A program made the translations under genes and the position numbers. A stretch of 64,000 bases of DNA from Microbacterium protaetiae (GTDB taxonomy: Bacteria; Actinomycetota; Actinomycetes; Actinomycetales; Microbacteriaceae). The notes beneath the pieces were generated by a model. That model saw nothing but the letters and a program-made list of their open reading frames with translations, ran no database searches and was not told the origin of the DNA. This document shows, piece after piece, positions 39,450-48,831 of this stretch. The DNA lies in the NCBI RefSeq assembly GCF_004135285.1, contig NZ_CP035494.1, positions 2,852,001-2,916,000 of the forward strand, in the 5' to 3' direction. Position 1 is the first letter of the stretch, and the number at the start of each line of letters is the position of its first letter.

Positions 39450-40910
39450 ATGGAGAACACCGATCAGGACCTCGCCGTCGTCATCCTGGCAGCCGGTCAG
39501 GGCACGCGGATGAAATCGTCGCTGCCGAAGGTGCTGCATCCCATCGGCGGACGGCCGCTGGTGGGCCACGTGCTTCAGACCGCACGTGCGCTGGGCGCGG
39601 CCGAGGTGCTCGTGGTCGTGCGGCATGAGCGCGATCTGGTGGCGGCATCCATCGCCGAACAGGCTCCCGAGGCTCGGGTCGTCGACCAGGACGAGATCCC
39701 CGGCACCGGGCGTGCCGTCGAGGTCGCCCTCGCGCAGCTGCCCGATTTCGCGGGCGACGTGCTGGTGCTCTCGGGCGACGTTCCGCTGCTGGATGCCGCG
39801 ACCCTGGCCGACTTCGTCGCAGGTCACCGCTCCGCCGGCGCGGCCGTCACGCTGATGACGGCGGTCGTGGACGATCCGCGTGGTTACGGGCGTGTGATCC
39901 GGGATGCCGAGGGTGGTGTCGAGCGCATCGTGGAGCAGAAGGATGCCACGGCCGACGAAGCCGCCGTCGATGAGATCAACGCCGGGGTCTACGTCTTTCG
40001 TGCCGAGGCACTGCGCGCGCAGCTGCCGCGCGTGGGCACCGACAACGCCCAGGCAGAGAAGTACCTCACCGATGTCGCCGGGCTGCTGCGTCGCGCCGGC
40101 GAACACGTCGCGGCATCCGTCGTCGACGATGTGACCCTCACTTACGGCGTGAACGACCGCGCCCAGCTCGCCGAGGTCGGCCGACTTCTCAACGCCCGCA
40201 CGGTGCGCCGGTGGCAGATGGAGGGGGCCACCATCGTGGATCCTGCCACGACCTGGATCGACGTGACTTCGACCCTGACCCCCGACGTCACCGTGCTGCC
40301 GAACACGCATATCGAACGAGCCACGACGATAGCCACCGGGGCCACCGTCGGCCCCGACACGACCCTGATCGACTGCGAGGTCGGCGAGCAGGCCGTGGTG
40401 CGCCGGGTGGACGCGAATCTCGCCGTGATCGGTGACCGGGTCAGCGTCGGCCCGTTCACGCACCTGCGTCCGGGAACGGTGCTGTCGGCAGATGTGAAGG
40501 TGGGCTCGTTCGTCGAGACCAAGAACGCGCAGGTCGGAGTGGGCACCAAGGTGCCCCATTTCATCTACCTGGGCGATGCGACCGTGGGCGAGGGCACCAA
40601 CCTCGGCGCGGGAACCATCACTGCCAACTACGACGATGTGCACAAGCACCACACCGAGATCGGAGACCAGGTGCACACCGGCTCACACACGGTCTTGGTC
40701 GCGCCCATTAGGCTGGGGGATGGCGCGAAGACCGGCGCCGGCGCCGTCGTCCGCAAGGACGTGCCCGCCGGTGCCCTGGCGATCAGCGTGGCACCCCAGC
40801 GCAACATCGAGGGGTGGGTCGAGAAGAACCGACCGGGCACGGCGGCGGCGGATGTCGCAACCCGGTCCGCACAGAAGGCGGGCGATGGGCCACAAGGACA
40901 AGAAGGTTGA
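39450..40910 (+). CDS. glmU: Bifunctional GlmU (UDP-GlcNAc synthesis)
   Basis: 486 aa. The N-terminal uridylyltransferase starts with AVVILAAGQGTRMKSSLPKVL. The C-terminal left-handed beta-helix acetyltransferase runs from about residue 250 with hexapeptide repeats and NLGAGTITANYDDVHKH. It makes UDP-GlcNAc for peptidoglycan. ATG 39450 is the first sensible start, immediately after tRNA-Gln; upstream in-frame codons lie inside the tRNA. GGAG (39445-39448) is part of the tRNA acceptor and only 1 nt from the ATG. It overlaps prs by 26 bp, giving the conserved glmU-prs pair. Confidence 0.97.
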   Translation: MENTDQDLAVVILAAGQGTRMKSSLPKVLHPIGGRPLVGHVLQTARALGAAEVLVVVRHERDLVAASIAEQAPEARVVDQDEIPGTGRAVEVALAQLPDFAGDVLVLSGDVPLLDAATLADFVAGHRSAGAAVTLMTAVVDDPRGYGRVIRDAEGGVERIVEQKDATADEAAVDEINAGVYVFRAEALRAQLPRVGTDNAQAEKYLTDVAGLLRRAGEHVAASVVDDVTLTYGVNDRAQLAEVGRLLNARTVRRWQMEGATIVDPATTWIDVTSTLTPDVTVLPNTHIERATTIATGATVGPDTTLIDCEVGEQAVVRRVDANLAVIGDRVSVGPFTHLRPGTVLSADVKVGSFVETKNAQVGVGTKVPHFIYLGDATVGEGTNLGAGTITANYDDVHKHHTEIGDQVHTGSHTVLVAPIRLGDGAKTGAGAVVRKDVPAGALAISVAPQRNIEGWVEKNRPGTAAADVATRSAQKAGDGPQGQEG

Positions 40911-41919
40911 TCTCGATCGTGAGCGTGGCATAGCGCCGGGACTGGTCGCCAAGACGAAGAAGCGCCTGGTGGTCGCCTCGGGGCGCTCGCACCGCGCGCT
41001 CGCCGACGAAGTCGCCAAGGCGCTGGGCACCGAGATCGTGCCCACCGAGTACCGCACGTTCGCCTCGGGCGAGATCCTCACGCGCTTCGAAGTGTCGGTG
41101 CGCGGTTGCGACGTGTTTCTGGTGCAGTCGTTCGGCCCACCGGTCAACGAGTGGCTCATGGAGCTGCTGATCATGCTCGACGCCGCCAAACGCGCCTCTG
41201 CGAAACGCATCACCGTCGTCGCGCCGTACTATCCCTACTCGCGCCAAGACAAGAAGGGTCGCGGGCGCGAGCCCATCAGCGCCCGGCTGGTCGCCGATCT
41301 GCTGAAGACCGCCGGCGCCGACCGGGTGATGAGCGTCGACCTGCACGCGGCGCAGATCCAGGGATTCTTCGACGGTCCGGTCGACCACCTGTTCGCCAAG
41401 CCGGTGCTGCTCGACTACTTCCAGCGCACGCTCAGCCCCGCTGATCGAGAGAACCTCACCGTGGTCTCGCCTGACACCGGTCGGGTGCGCGTGGCCGACC
41501 AGTGGTCCGACTCGCTGGATGCCCCCTTGGCGATCATCCACAAGCGGCGCGACCCGAACGTGGCCAACCAGGTCACCGTCAACGAGATCGTCGGTCGTGT
41601 GCGCGGCCGGGTGTGTCTGTTGGTCGACGACATGATCGACACCGGCGGCACGATCCTCAAGGCCGCCGAAGCCCTGAAGGCGAACGGCGCCGAGCGGGTC
41701 ATCGTCGCGGCGACCCACCCCGTCTTCAGCGACCCGGCTGTCGAGCGGCTGCAGGACCCCCTCATCGACCAGGTCGTGGTCACCGACACGATTCCGTTGC
41801 CCGACGAGAAGCGGTTCCCCTCGTTGACGGTTCTGCCGATCGCGCCGTTGCTGGCGCGGGCCATCCACGAGGTGTTCGTCGACGGGTCGGTCACCAGCAT
41901 GTTCAACGGCGAGGCGTGA
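40885..41919 (+). CDS. prs: Ribose-phosphate pyrophosphokinase
   Basis: 344 aa. Makes PRPP from ribose 5-phosphate and ATP for nucleotide, His and Trp synthesis and for arabinan precursors. ASGRSHRALADEVAKALG, PYYPYSRQDKKGRGREPISA, SVDLHAAQIQGFFD and the PRPP loop LLVDDMIDTGGT are diagnostic. With ATG 40885 it has an N-terminal extension of about 25 lysine-rich residues beyond the usual start. It is coupled to glmU by overlap. Confidence 0.96.
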   Translation: MGHKDKKVDLDRERGIAPGLVAKTKKRLVVASGRSHRALADEVAKALGTEIVPTEYRTFASGEILTRFEVSVRGCDVFLVQSFGPPVNEWLMELLIMLDAAKRASAKRITVVAPYYPYSRQDKKGRGREPISARLVADLLKTAGADRVMSVDLHAAQIQGFFDGPVDHLFAKPVLLDYFQRTLSPADRENLTVVSPDTGRVRVADQWSDSLDAPLAIIHKRRDPNVANQVTVNEIVGRVRGRVCLLVDDMIDTGGTILKAAEALKANGAERVIVAATHPVFSDPAVERLQDPLIDQVVVTDTIPLPDEKRFPSLTVLPIAPLLARAIHEVFVDGSVTSMFNGEA

Positions 41920-41950
41920 TCGGCGCCGCAGCCTGAGAGGAAACGGGCAG

Positions 41951-44662
41951 ATGGTGGTCACGAACCAGGGAGTATCGGTCACGCATCCGTTCGCGTCGTC
42001 GGTCGACGACGTCACCGCGGCGCTGGGTACCGACACCGCGGGGCTCACGACCGTTCAGGCGGGCGAGCGATTGGCCGAGGTCGGCGTGAACGTGCTGCCC
42101 GAGCCGCCGCGCAAACCCGCTCTCGTGCGGTTCCTGCTGCACTTCAACGACACGCTCATCTACATTCTGCTGGGCGCCGCCGCCATCAAGGCGATCATGG
42201 CCGACTGGCTCGATTTCTGGGTCATCGTGGCCGTCGCCGTGATAAACGCGGTGATCGGGTATGTGCAGGAAGGGCGGGCCGAGAAGGCGCTGGCGGGCAT
42301 CCGTGGGATGCTGTCGGCGGATGCCTCGGTGCGACGCGATGGCGGATGGCAGACAGTGCCCGCGGCTGACCTTGTGCCCGGTGACGTCGTGCGATTGGCG
42401 CCCGGTGACCGGGTGCCGGCCGATGTGCGTCTCTTTCAGACCTTTCAGCTGCGCGTGGATGAGTCGGCGCTGACCGGCGAGTCCGTGCCATCGTCGAAGA
42501 ACATCGCGCCGGTGGCCGCCGACGCGGGCGTGGGTGACCGCACCTCGATGGCTTTCTCGGGAACGATAGTGTCGGCGGGGCAGGGGCGCGGCATCGTCAC
42601 CGGAACCGGCATGCACACCGAGATCGGCACGATTCAGGCGCTCGTCGGCGACGCCGGTTCGCTGGACACCCCCCTGACCAAGCAGCTCGACGACTTCGGT
42701 CGCAAGCTGACCCTGGTCATCCTGGGCATGGCCGCGATCATGCTCGCGATCGGCCGGTTCGTTCATCAGATGCCGTTCGGCGATCTCATCTCGGCAACGA
42801 TCGGCTTCGCCGTCGCGGCGATCCCCGAGGGCCTGCCGGCGCTGGTGACGATCACGCTGGCCATCGGGGTGCAGCAGATGGCGCGCCGCAAGGCCATCAC
42901 CCGCAAGCTTCCCGCTGTCGAGACGCTCGGTTCGGTGACCACCGTGTGCTCGGACAAGACCGGTACCCTGACCCGCAACGAGATGACGGTGCGCCGCATC
43001 ATCACGCCGGTCGCCGAGTATGAGGTCAGCGGCCTGGGCTACGCCCCCGAAGGCTCGATCACCCGCGTCGACACCACTGGTGACGCGGGTGGCGACCTTG
43101 CGGCGATCCTCGCTGTGGCCACGCTGTGCAACGACGCCCACATCGTGCCGGCGTCGGAAGGTCCCGAGCAATTCAGTCTCGTCGGCGAACCCACCGAGGG
43201 GGCGCTGAAGGTCGTCGCGATGAAGGGCGGCGCATCGGCCGACGGTGCCTCACGGGTCGCCGTGGTGCCCTTCGACTCGGCGCACAAGCTCATGGCCACG
43301 CTGAATCAGGCCGCCGACGGCTCGCGGGCCATTCTGGTCAAGGGAGCGCCGGATCGTCTGCTCGAGCGTTCGAGCGGCCAGCGCGGCCCGGCCGGTCGCG
43401 ACGAGCTCGATGTGACGCGCTGGGAAGAGGTCATCGCCCGACTCGGTGGCGAGGGGCTGCGCGTTCTGGCGGCGGCCCGCCTGCCGGTCACTGCCGACCG
43501 CGCCGATGTCGCACTCGACGATCTGCACGACCTCGAGTTCCTCGGCGTGTGGGGAATCCTCGACCCGCCCCGCCCCGAGGCGATCGAAGCCATCGCCGAC
43601 TGCCACCACGCCGGCATCCGGGTGAAGATGATCACCGGTGACCACGCCGGCACCGCCCTGGCGATCGCTCGCGAGATGGGTCTGGTCGCTGACCCCGACG
43701 CTCCGGTGCTGACCGGCACCGAGCTCGAGGCGATGAGTCAAGAGCAGCTCAAGCACGTCGTGCAAGAGGTCGACGTGTACGCCCGTACCAGTCCCGAACA
43801 CAAGATCCGCATCGTGCGCGCTCTGCAGTCATGCGGTGAGGTCGTGGCCATGACCGGCGATGGGGTCAACGATGCCCCGGCGCTCACTCGTGCTGATGTG
43901 GGCGTGGCGATGGGCATCAAGGGCACCGAGGCGACGAAAGAGGCCGCCGAGATCGTGCTGGCCGACGACAACTTCGCCACGATCCGCAGCGCCATCCGTG
44001 CGGGGCGGCGCATCTACGACAACCTGCGCAAGTCGGTCGTCTTTCTGCTTCCGACCAACGGCGCGCAGTCACTGGTGATCCTGGTGGCCATCGTGTTCGG
44101 CTTGGTGCTGCCACTGACGCCGGTGCAGGTGCTGTGGGTGAACATGGTCACGGCTCTCACACTGTCGCTCGCGCTCGCATACGAGCCGGCCGAGCGCGGC
44201 ATCATGTCGCGCCCGCCGCGTACGCCGGGAGGCTCGATAGTGTCGCTGCGCGAACTCGGCTTCGTGCTGATCGTCTCGGTGCTCATCGGCGGCGCGACGC
44301 TGGGCGTCTTCTATGCGGTGGCAGCCACCGGCGTCGACGTCCACTACGCGCGTACCGAGGCGGTGGCGATGCTGGCTCTCGGGCAGCTCGCCTATCTTTT
44401 CAACTGCCGTCTGCTGTCGCGATCGAGCCTCACCGTCGATGCCGTGCGTGGAAACCCCGTGGTGTGGTGGTCGGCGCTGGCACTGGTGGTGCTGCAGCTT
44501 CTGTACACGTACGTACCGTTCATGAACGACCTGTTCGGCTCGCGTCCGCTGGCCGTGCAGTCATGGCTGCTGCCGATCGTCTTGTCGATAGCCGTGTTCC
44601 TCTTGGTCGAGCTGCTCAAGGCCTTGCGCCGGCGTCGCGCTCCGCGCGAGGTGGGGGAGTGA
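41951..44662 (+). CDS. P-type cation-transporting ATPase (P2A-like)
   Basis: 903 aa. The N-terminal cation-ATPase domain is followed by about ten membrane helices, actuator TGES (residues 175-178), the ion-binding segment PEGLPALV in helix M4, phosphorylation motif DKTGTLT with D335, and hinge TGDGVNDAPAL. PEGLPAxV is typical of P2A pumps for Ca2+ or related ions (Mn2+ and Na+ are possible). No metal-binding CxxC domain, so it is not a copper/zinc type. A GAGAGGAAA site precedes the ATG. It ends in a GTGA overlap with the redox-fusion gene, so they form an operon. Confidence 0.93.
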   Translation: MVVTNQGVSVTHPFASSVDDVTAALGTDTAGLTTVQAGERLAEVGVNVLPEPPRKPALVRFLLHFNDTLIYILLGAAAIKAIMADWLDFWVIVAVAVINAVIGYVQEGRAEKALAGIRGMLSADASVRRDGGWQTVPAADLVPGDVVRLAPGDRVPADVRLFQTFQLRVDESALTGESVPSSKNIAPVAADAGVGDRTSMAFSGTIVSAGQGRGIVTGTGMHTEIGTIQALVGDAGSLDTPLTKQLDDFGRKLTLVILGMAAIMLAIGRFVHQMPFGDLISATIGFAVAAIPEGLPALVTITLAIGVQQMARRKAITRKLPAVETLGSVTTVCSDKTGTLTRNEMTVRRIITPVAEYEVSGLGYAPEGSITRVDTTGDAGGDLAAILAVATLCNDAHIVPASEGPEQFSLVGEPTEGALKVVAMKGGASADGASRVAVVPFDSAHKLMATLNQAADGSRAILVKGAPDRLLERSSGQRGPAGRDELDVTRWEEVIARLGGEGLRVLAAARLPVTADRADVALDDLHDLEFLGVWGILDPPRPEAIEAIADCHHAGIRVKMITGDHAGTALAIAREMGLVADPDAPVLTGTELEAMSQEQLKHVVQEVDVYARTSPEHKIRIVRALQSCGEVVAMTGDGVNDAPALTRADVGVAMGIKGTEATKEAAEIVLADDNFATIRSAIRAGRRIYDNLRKSVVFLLPTNGAQSLVILVAIVFGLVLPLTPVQVLWVNMVTALTLSLALAYEPAERGIMSRPPRTPGGSIVSLRELGFVLIVSVLIGGATLGVFYAVAATGVDVHYARTEAVAMLALGQLAYLFNCRLLSRSSLTVDAVRGNPVVWWSALALVVLQLLYTYVPFMNDLFGSRPLAVQSWLLPIVLSIAVFLLVELLKALRRRRAPREVGE

Positions 44663-46230
44663 TCGCCGCACTCAACGCCGGGTGGAATCGCGTCTTCGCC
44701 GTTCTCGGACGCGTGTCGATGTACCGCCTGGCGCTGCTGTGCCTGGGCCTGCTCGCGGCGATAGCGCTGCTGTTGTCGGCGGCAGATCTGGCCGGGCCGA
44801 CCCCCGTCGAGATCCTGGCCACAGCGGCGGTACTGGTGGTCGTGTGCGGGGTCGTGGATGCGGCATCCCAGCGCCTGTTGCATCTGCCGTGGCGGGTCGA
44901 ATCGTCACTGATCACCGCCGGTGTGCTGTTGTTCATCCTGCGCCCCGGCATCGGCCCGGTTGCGCTTGCGGGTGTCGCGATCGCCGCAGCCGTGGCATCC
45001 GCGTCGAAGTACCTTCTCGCATGGCGCGGGCGCCACGTCTTCAACCCGGCCGCGGTGGGCGCCACCGTGCTCACACTGATCTCCAGCATCACCGGGCTGT
45101 ACGAGTTGGGCGGCTCGTCATGGTGGATCGGCTCGCCGTTGTTCGGGCCGATAGTGCTGCTGCTCGGCGTTGCTCTGGTCTGGCGCACCGAGAAGCTGCG
45201 GGTGATAGCGCTGTTCTGGGTGGTGGCGATTGTGGTCGGCATCGTTGCCGTGGGCGTGCAGTACGCGCAGCAGGGCGTGGCGATGGATGCCTGGACGCTG
45301 CTGGTGCAGCAGCTGTGGTCGTCGCCCGTGCTGTTCCTGGGTGCGTTCGTGCTGTCGGAACCCCTGACCTTGCCGCCGCGGCGATGGCAGCAGCTGATCG
45401 TGGCTGCGGTGGTGGGCGTGCTCGTGGGGTGGGCGCCGCTGTTCGGAACCTTCCCGGTCGGGCTGGGGCAAGAGCGCGCGGTTCTGGTGGGCAATCTGCT
45501 GGCCTTCGCGTTCGCGGTGCGCGCAGCCGTGCGGCTCGTGTTCGAGGCCCGCACACAGCTGACCCCGACAGTGCGCGAGCTTCGGTTCCGGGCCAGCCGC
45601 GGATTCACGTTCGCCGCGGGCCAGTTCCTCGAGCTCGACGTACCGCACCGCCACCCCGACGCGCGAGGGACCCGCCGTGAGTTCAGCATCGTCTCGGCGC
45701 CCGAAGACCTGCCTGGCGTGCGCATAGCGTTCCGCGACGGCGGTGGACCCCAATCGAGCTTCAAGAAGGCGCTGGCCGCTGTCGCGCCGGGTGATGCTCT
45801 GGCGGTCACCGGAGTGTGGGGCGACTTCGTGTTGCCTCGGCAATCGTCGGCTCCGCTGCTGCTGGTGGCCGCCGGTATCGGTGTGACGCCGTTCGTTTCG
45901 CAGCTGCGCCATCTGGCGCTTGTCGGCCAGCAGCGCGACATCGTTCTCGTCTACGTCGCCAGTCAGGCCGCCGAGCTCGCATTCCGCGCGGATCTCGAAC
46001 AGGCGGGAGTACGGGTCATCGTCTTCACCCGCGACGAGCCCGTTGACCTCGCCGAGAACTGGTTCTGGGCGCGCGGGGCGCGGCTGGATGCCGAGACTCT
46101 GCGCCGCGCGGTGCCTGACATCGCCGCCCGACACGCGTACGCATCGGGACCGGCGGGTCTGCTCGCCGATCTCGCGCCGACGCTGCAGCAGGCCCGGTCG
46201 CTGACCACCGACGCCTTCAGCGGCTACTGA
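44659..46230 (+). CDS. RnfD/NqrB-like membrane domain fused to ferredoxin reductase
   Basis: 523 aa. Residues 20-290 hold about nine membrane helices with FNPAAVGATVLTL, the NPAA signature of RnfD/NqrB-type electron-transport subunits. Residues 300-523 are a ferredoxin-NADP reductase module: REFSIVS (FAD), LLLVAAGIGVTPFVSQL (NAD(P)H) and the C-terminal ASGPAGLL. It should pass electrons between cytosolic NAD(P)H and a membrane or extracytoplasmic acceptor. The S/D-GATP flavinylation motif of canonical RnfD is not evident, and no ApbE flavin transferase is nearby. GTG 44659 overlaps the ATPase stop. Its stop overlaps the convergent kinase gene by 7 bp. Confidence 0.87.
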   Translation: MIAALNAGWNRVFAVLGRVSMYRLALLCLGLLAAIALLLSAADLAGPTPVEILATAAVLVVVCGVVDAASQRLLHLPWRVESSLITAGVLLFILRPGIGPVALAGVAIAAAVASASKYLLAWRGRHVFNPAAVGATVLTLISSITGLYELGGSSWWIGSPLFGPIVLLLGVALVWRTEKLRVIALFWVVAIVVGIVAVGVQYAQQGVAMDAWTLLVQQLWSSPVLFLGAFVLSEPLTLPPRRWQQLIVAAVVGVLVGWAPLFGTFPVGLGQERAVLVGNLLAFAFAVRAAVRLVFEARTQLTPTVRELRFRASRGFTFAAGQFLELDVPHRHPDARGTRREFSIVSAPEDLPGVRIAFRDGGGPQSSFKKALAAVAPGDALAVTGVWGDFVLPRQSSAPLLLVAAGIGVTPFVSQLRHLALVGQQRDIVLVYVASQAAELAFRADLEQAGVRVIVFTRDEPVDLAENWFWARGARLDAETLRRAVPDIAARHAYASGPAGLLADLAPTLQQARSLTTDAFSGY

Positions 46231-47705
46231 GCCGGCGGTGGATCGGCGGGTCGCGCAGGCAGGCGCACCTCGAACGTCGTGTCGTGAGGGATGCTGCGCA
46301 CCGTGATGGTGCCGTGGTGTGCGGCGACGATCGCGCGGGCGATCGAGAGGCCGAGGCCGGTCCCACCGGTCTTGCGGGCGCGGGATCGATCGGCGCGCGC
46401 GAAGCGTTCGAACAGTTCATCGGCGATGCTCGGGTCGATGCCCGGCCCGTCGTCGTGCACGCTGAGCACCGCCGTCGTGCCCTCGCGCGAGACGCGCGTG
46501 GTGACCTCTGTGCCGGCCGGCGTGTGGGTTCTCGCGTTGGCCAGCAGGTTCGCGATCACCTGGTGCAGGCGGGCGGCGTCGCCGGCGACGATGATCGGCT
46601 CTTCGGGGACATCGACGATCCAGGAGTGGTCGCCACCGGCCACCTGCGCGTCGCCGGTGGCTTCCACGGCCAGCCGGGTGAGGTCCACGGCGCCGAAGAC
46701 GAGCTCCTGGCCTTCGTCGAGACGAGCCAGCAGCAGCAGATCTTCGACGAGTGCGGTCATGCGCAGCGACTGCGCCTGGATGCGTTCGAGTGCCTGCTGC
46801 GTCGAGTCGCCCAGTTCGGGATCGCGCAGCGAGAGCTCGGAATATCCGCGGATCGACGCCAGGGGAGTGCGCAGCTCGTGGCTGGCGTCGGCGACGAAGC
46901 TGCGCATGCGCTCTTCGTTGTGCTGCCGTTGCTGAAGGGATGCCCCGACGTGATCGAGCAGCGTGTTCAGCGCGGTGCCGACCCGTCCGATCTCGGTTCC
47001 GGCGGCGCCGGGCGCGACCGGCACACGCTCGGAGATCGAGACCTCGCCCTCTGACATCGGCAGCTCTGCCACGCGCGTGGCGGTATCGGCGACGGCGCGC
47101 AACGGCTGCAGGCCCTGTCGGATGACCACGGCGATGGCAGCGGCGAGCAGGAGCAGGCCACCGAAGGTGACCAGCCCGACCGTGGTGAGAATCTGGGCGA
47201 TCGTCTGGTTGACCTCGGTGATGGGCAGTCCGCCGGCGATCGCATACGTGTTGCCCAGTACCCCGGTGCGCACGTGGTAGGCGCCCAATGAGTCGACCTC
47301 GACGGTGGCGGTGCGTGCGTGTTCCACGGCCGAGACGACCTGCTCGACCTGGCGGGCGGTCAATTGCTGTACGGCGCCGTCGTCGTCGATGTAGGCGCCG
47401 TCGGGCACCCCGCCCACGGTACCGGCGACGAGCAGAAAGCCGGCGCGAGGCGGCGATTCCTGCAGAATCTGGTAGGCGGCCAGTGTGCTGCCGGTGAGTG
47501 AGGGGCGCGGCATCCGCAGGCTGCTGACCGACTCCTGCACCTTGTTGTCGAGGTTCTGCTGCAGGATGCTGCCCAGGATCGCCCCGGTGGCCAGGGCGAC
47601 GGCAGCCAGGATGAGGGCGACGATGCCGATGACCGTCGCCATCAGACGCGTCTGCAAGTTGAGGTGGCGCCGAGCCAGACGCGCCGGCGCGACGGGCGGG
47701 GTCAC
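46224..47705 (-). CDS. Sensor histidine kinase
   Basis: 493 aa. Membrane helices at about 22-46 and 176-196 bracket an outside sensor domain of 130 residues. A HAMP domain (197-255) follows. The HisKA motif SFVADASHELRTPLASIRGY has phospho-acceptor H276. The catalytic domain has N-box NLLANARTHTP and DDGPGID and TGGTGLGLSI boxes. It is an EnvZ/TrcS-type orthodox kinase with its response-regulator gene overlapping upstream. The signal is unknown. Confidence 0.95.
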   Translation of the reverse strand: MTPPVAPARLARRHLNLQTRLMATVIGIVALILAAVALATGAILGSILQQNLDNKVQESVSSLRMPRPSLTGSTLAAYQILQESPPRAGFLLVAGTVGGVPDGAYIDDDGAVQQLTARQVEQVVSAVEHARTATVEVDSLGAYHVRTGVLGNTYAIAGGLPITEVNQTIAQILTTVGLVTFGGLLLLAAAIAVVIRQGLQPLRAVADTATRVAELPMSEGEVSISERVPVAPGAAGTEIGRVGTALNTLLDHVGASLQQRQHNEERMRSFVADASHELRTPLASIRGYSELSLRDPELGDSTQQALERIQAQSLRMTALVEDLLLLARLDEGQELVFGAVDLTRLAVEATGDAQVAGGDHSWIVDVPEEPIIVAGDAARLHQVIANLLANARTHTPAGTEVTTRVSREGTTAVLSVHDDGPGIDPSIADELFERFARADRSRARKTGGTGLGLSIARAIVAAHHGTITVRSIPHDTTFEVRLPARPADPPPAQ

Positions 47706-48436
47706 TGGGCGGCTTTGATCATGTACCCCACGCCGCGCACGGTGTGGATCAGCGGCTCAAACCCCTGGTCGATCTTCTTGCGCAGGTAGGAGATGTAGAG
47801 TTCGACGACGCTCGATCGGCCGCCGAAGTCGTAGTTCCAGACGCGGTCGAGAATCTGCGCCTTGGAGACGACGCGGCGCTGGTTGCGCATGAGATAGCGC
47901 AACAGTTCGAACTCGGTCGCGGTCAACTCGATCTCGCGGCCGGCGCGCTCGACTTCATGGCTGTCTTCGTTCAGCGACAGATCACCCACGCGCAGAATCG
48001 GCTCGGCCTCTGCCGATTGTGCGGTGCCGGCGCGGCGCATGAGACCGCGCAAACGCGCCACGACCTCTTCGAGACTGAACGGCTTGGTGACGTAGTCGTC
48101 GCCACCGGCGGTGAGACCGGCGACCCGGTCGCCGACGGCGTCTTTGGCGGTCAGGAACAGCACCGGAACGTTGTTGCCGCTGTGGCGCAGCCGCTGCAGC
48201 ACGCTCATGCCGTCGAGATCGGGCATCATGATGTCGAGCACCATGGCGTCAGGGGCGAAATCGCGCGCGGCCTGCAGGGCCTCGAAGCCACTGGCGGCCG
48301 ACTGCACGTCCCAGCCCTCCATCCGCAGCGCCATCGAGAGCAGATCCGTGAGCATCTGCTCGTCGTCGACGACAAGAATGCGCGGCGCGGAGCCGTCGGC
48401 GCGCTGCAGTGAGGTTCCCGATGCGGTCATGGTCAT
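47702..48436 (-). CDS. OmpR/PhoB-type response regulator
   Basis: 244 aa. Receiver domain with acidic pair VVDDE, phosphorylation site D68 (MVLDIMMPD), T and K118 (TKPF); the C-terminal winged helix (about 145-240) begins LSLNEDSHEVERAGREIELT and ends VRGVGYMI. It works with the overlapping kinase (4-bp overlap). ATG 48436 is taken; ATG 48430 is equally close. GAGGAG and a GAGAAT hexamer 6 nt upstream make either a normal or leaderless start possible. Confidence 0.95.
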   Translation of the reverse strand: MTMTASGTSLQRADGSAPRILVVDDEQMLTDLLSMALRMEGWDVQSAASGFEALQAARDFAPDAMVLDIMMPDLDGMSVLQRLRHSGNNVPVLFLTAKDAVGDRVAGLTAGGDDYVTKPFSLEEVVARLRGLMRRAGTAQSAEAEPILRVGDLSLNEDSHEVERAGREIELTATEFELLRYLMRNQRRVVSKAQILDRVWNYDFGGRSSVVELYISYLRKKIDQGFEPLIHTVRGVGYMIKAAQ

Positions 48437-48512
48437 ACCCCGATTCTCCTCAACCGACTGTGAGGGAGCTATGGGAGAGACTATGCCGTTCCTGTGAATG
48501 AGGGAACCTGCC

Positions 48513-48746
48513 TCAGCGCCAATCGCTGCGATCCTGTGCGGCCTGCAGATCGCGATACGCGCGCTCTTGGTCGCGGGTGACGGTGCCGCCGCGGTGCAGT
48601 ATCTCGCGGGGCGACCAGCGCCAGACGATGCGCGGGCGTGCGGCTGTCGCGTCGCGCTGGGATACGGTCCGCACGGTTCTGGGGTGCGCGAACCACCGGT
48701 GCCGTGGAGTGGGGAAGGAGGAGCCGATGACTTCGTCGTTGATCAT
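48513..48746 (-). CDS. 77-aa basic protein of unknown function
   Basis: 77 aa, Arg-rich, no recognised domain. It starts MINDEVIGSSFPTPRHRWF and ends in a charged helix (RDQERAYRDLQAAQDRSDW). Support comes from a TAATGT box 7 nt before the ATG, use of the full gap between the response regulator and the GlxA-like gene, and good codon use. It is divergent from the GlxA-type regulator gene across a shared palindrome. Confidence 0.6.
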   Translation of the reverse strand: MINDEVIGSSFPTPRHRWFAHPRTVRTVSQRDATAARPRIVWRWSPREILHRGGTVTRDQERAYRDLQAAQDRSDWR

Positions 48747-48753
48747 GGCTCTG

Positions 48754-48759
48754 ACATTA
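48754..48759 (-). promoter_or_regulatory. Predicted -10 (TAATGT) of the 77-aa gene
   Basis: Minus-strand TAATGT with 7 nt to ATG 48746 and no ribosome site, so a leaderless transcript is likely. Confidence 0.5.
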
Positions 48760-48773
48760 CGATCATGTAGATA

Positions 48774-48790
48774 CTGCCACGAGATGGCAG
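48774..48790. promoter_or_regulatory. Candidate operator, CTGCCA-N5-TGGCAG
   Basis: Perfect 6-bp inverted repeat with a 5-bp spacer. It sits between the divergent predicted promoters, upstream of both -10 boxes. It is a candidate site for the GlxA/AraC-type protein encoded at 48832. Confidence 0.5.
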
Positions 48791-48819
48791 AAGGACTATC
48801 TTCGTAAATATCACGCCAC

Positions 48820-48825
48820 TATGCT
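48820..48825 (+). promoter_or_regulatory. Predicted -10 (TATGCT) of GlxA-type regulator gene
   Basis: TATGCT is followed by 6 nt and ATG 48832, matching the other leaderless candidates. Confidence 0.6.
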
Positions 48826-48831
48826 GAGGTC

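Noticed and set aside
39377..39460. Integration site of an element at tRNA-Gln
   Set aside because: No integrase or duplicated tRNA 3' end was seen, and the downstream glmU-prs pair is intact.
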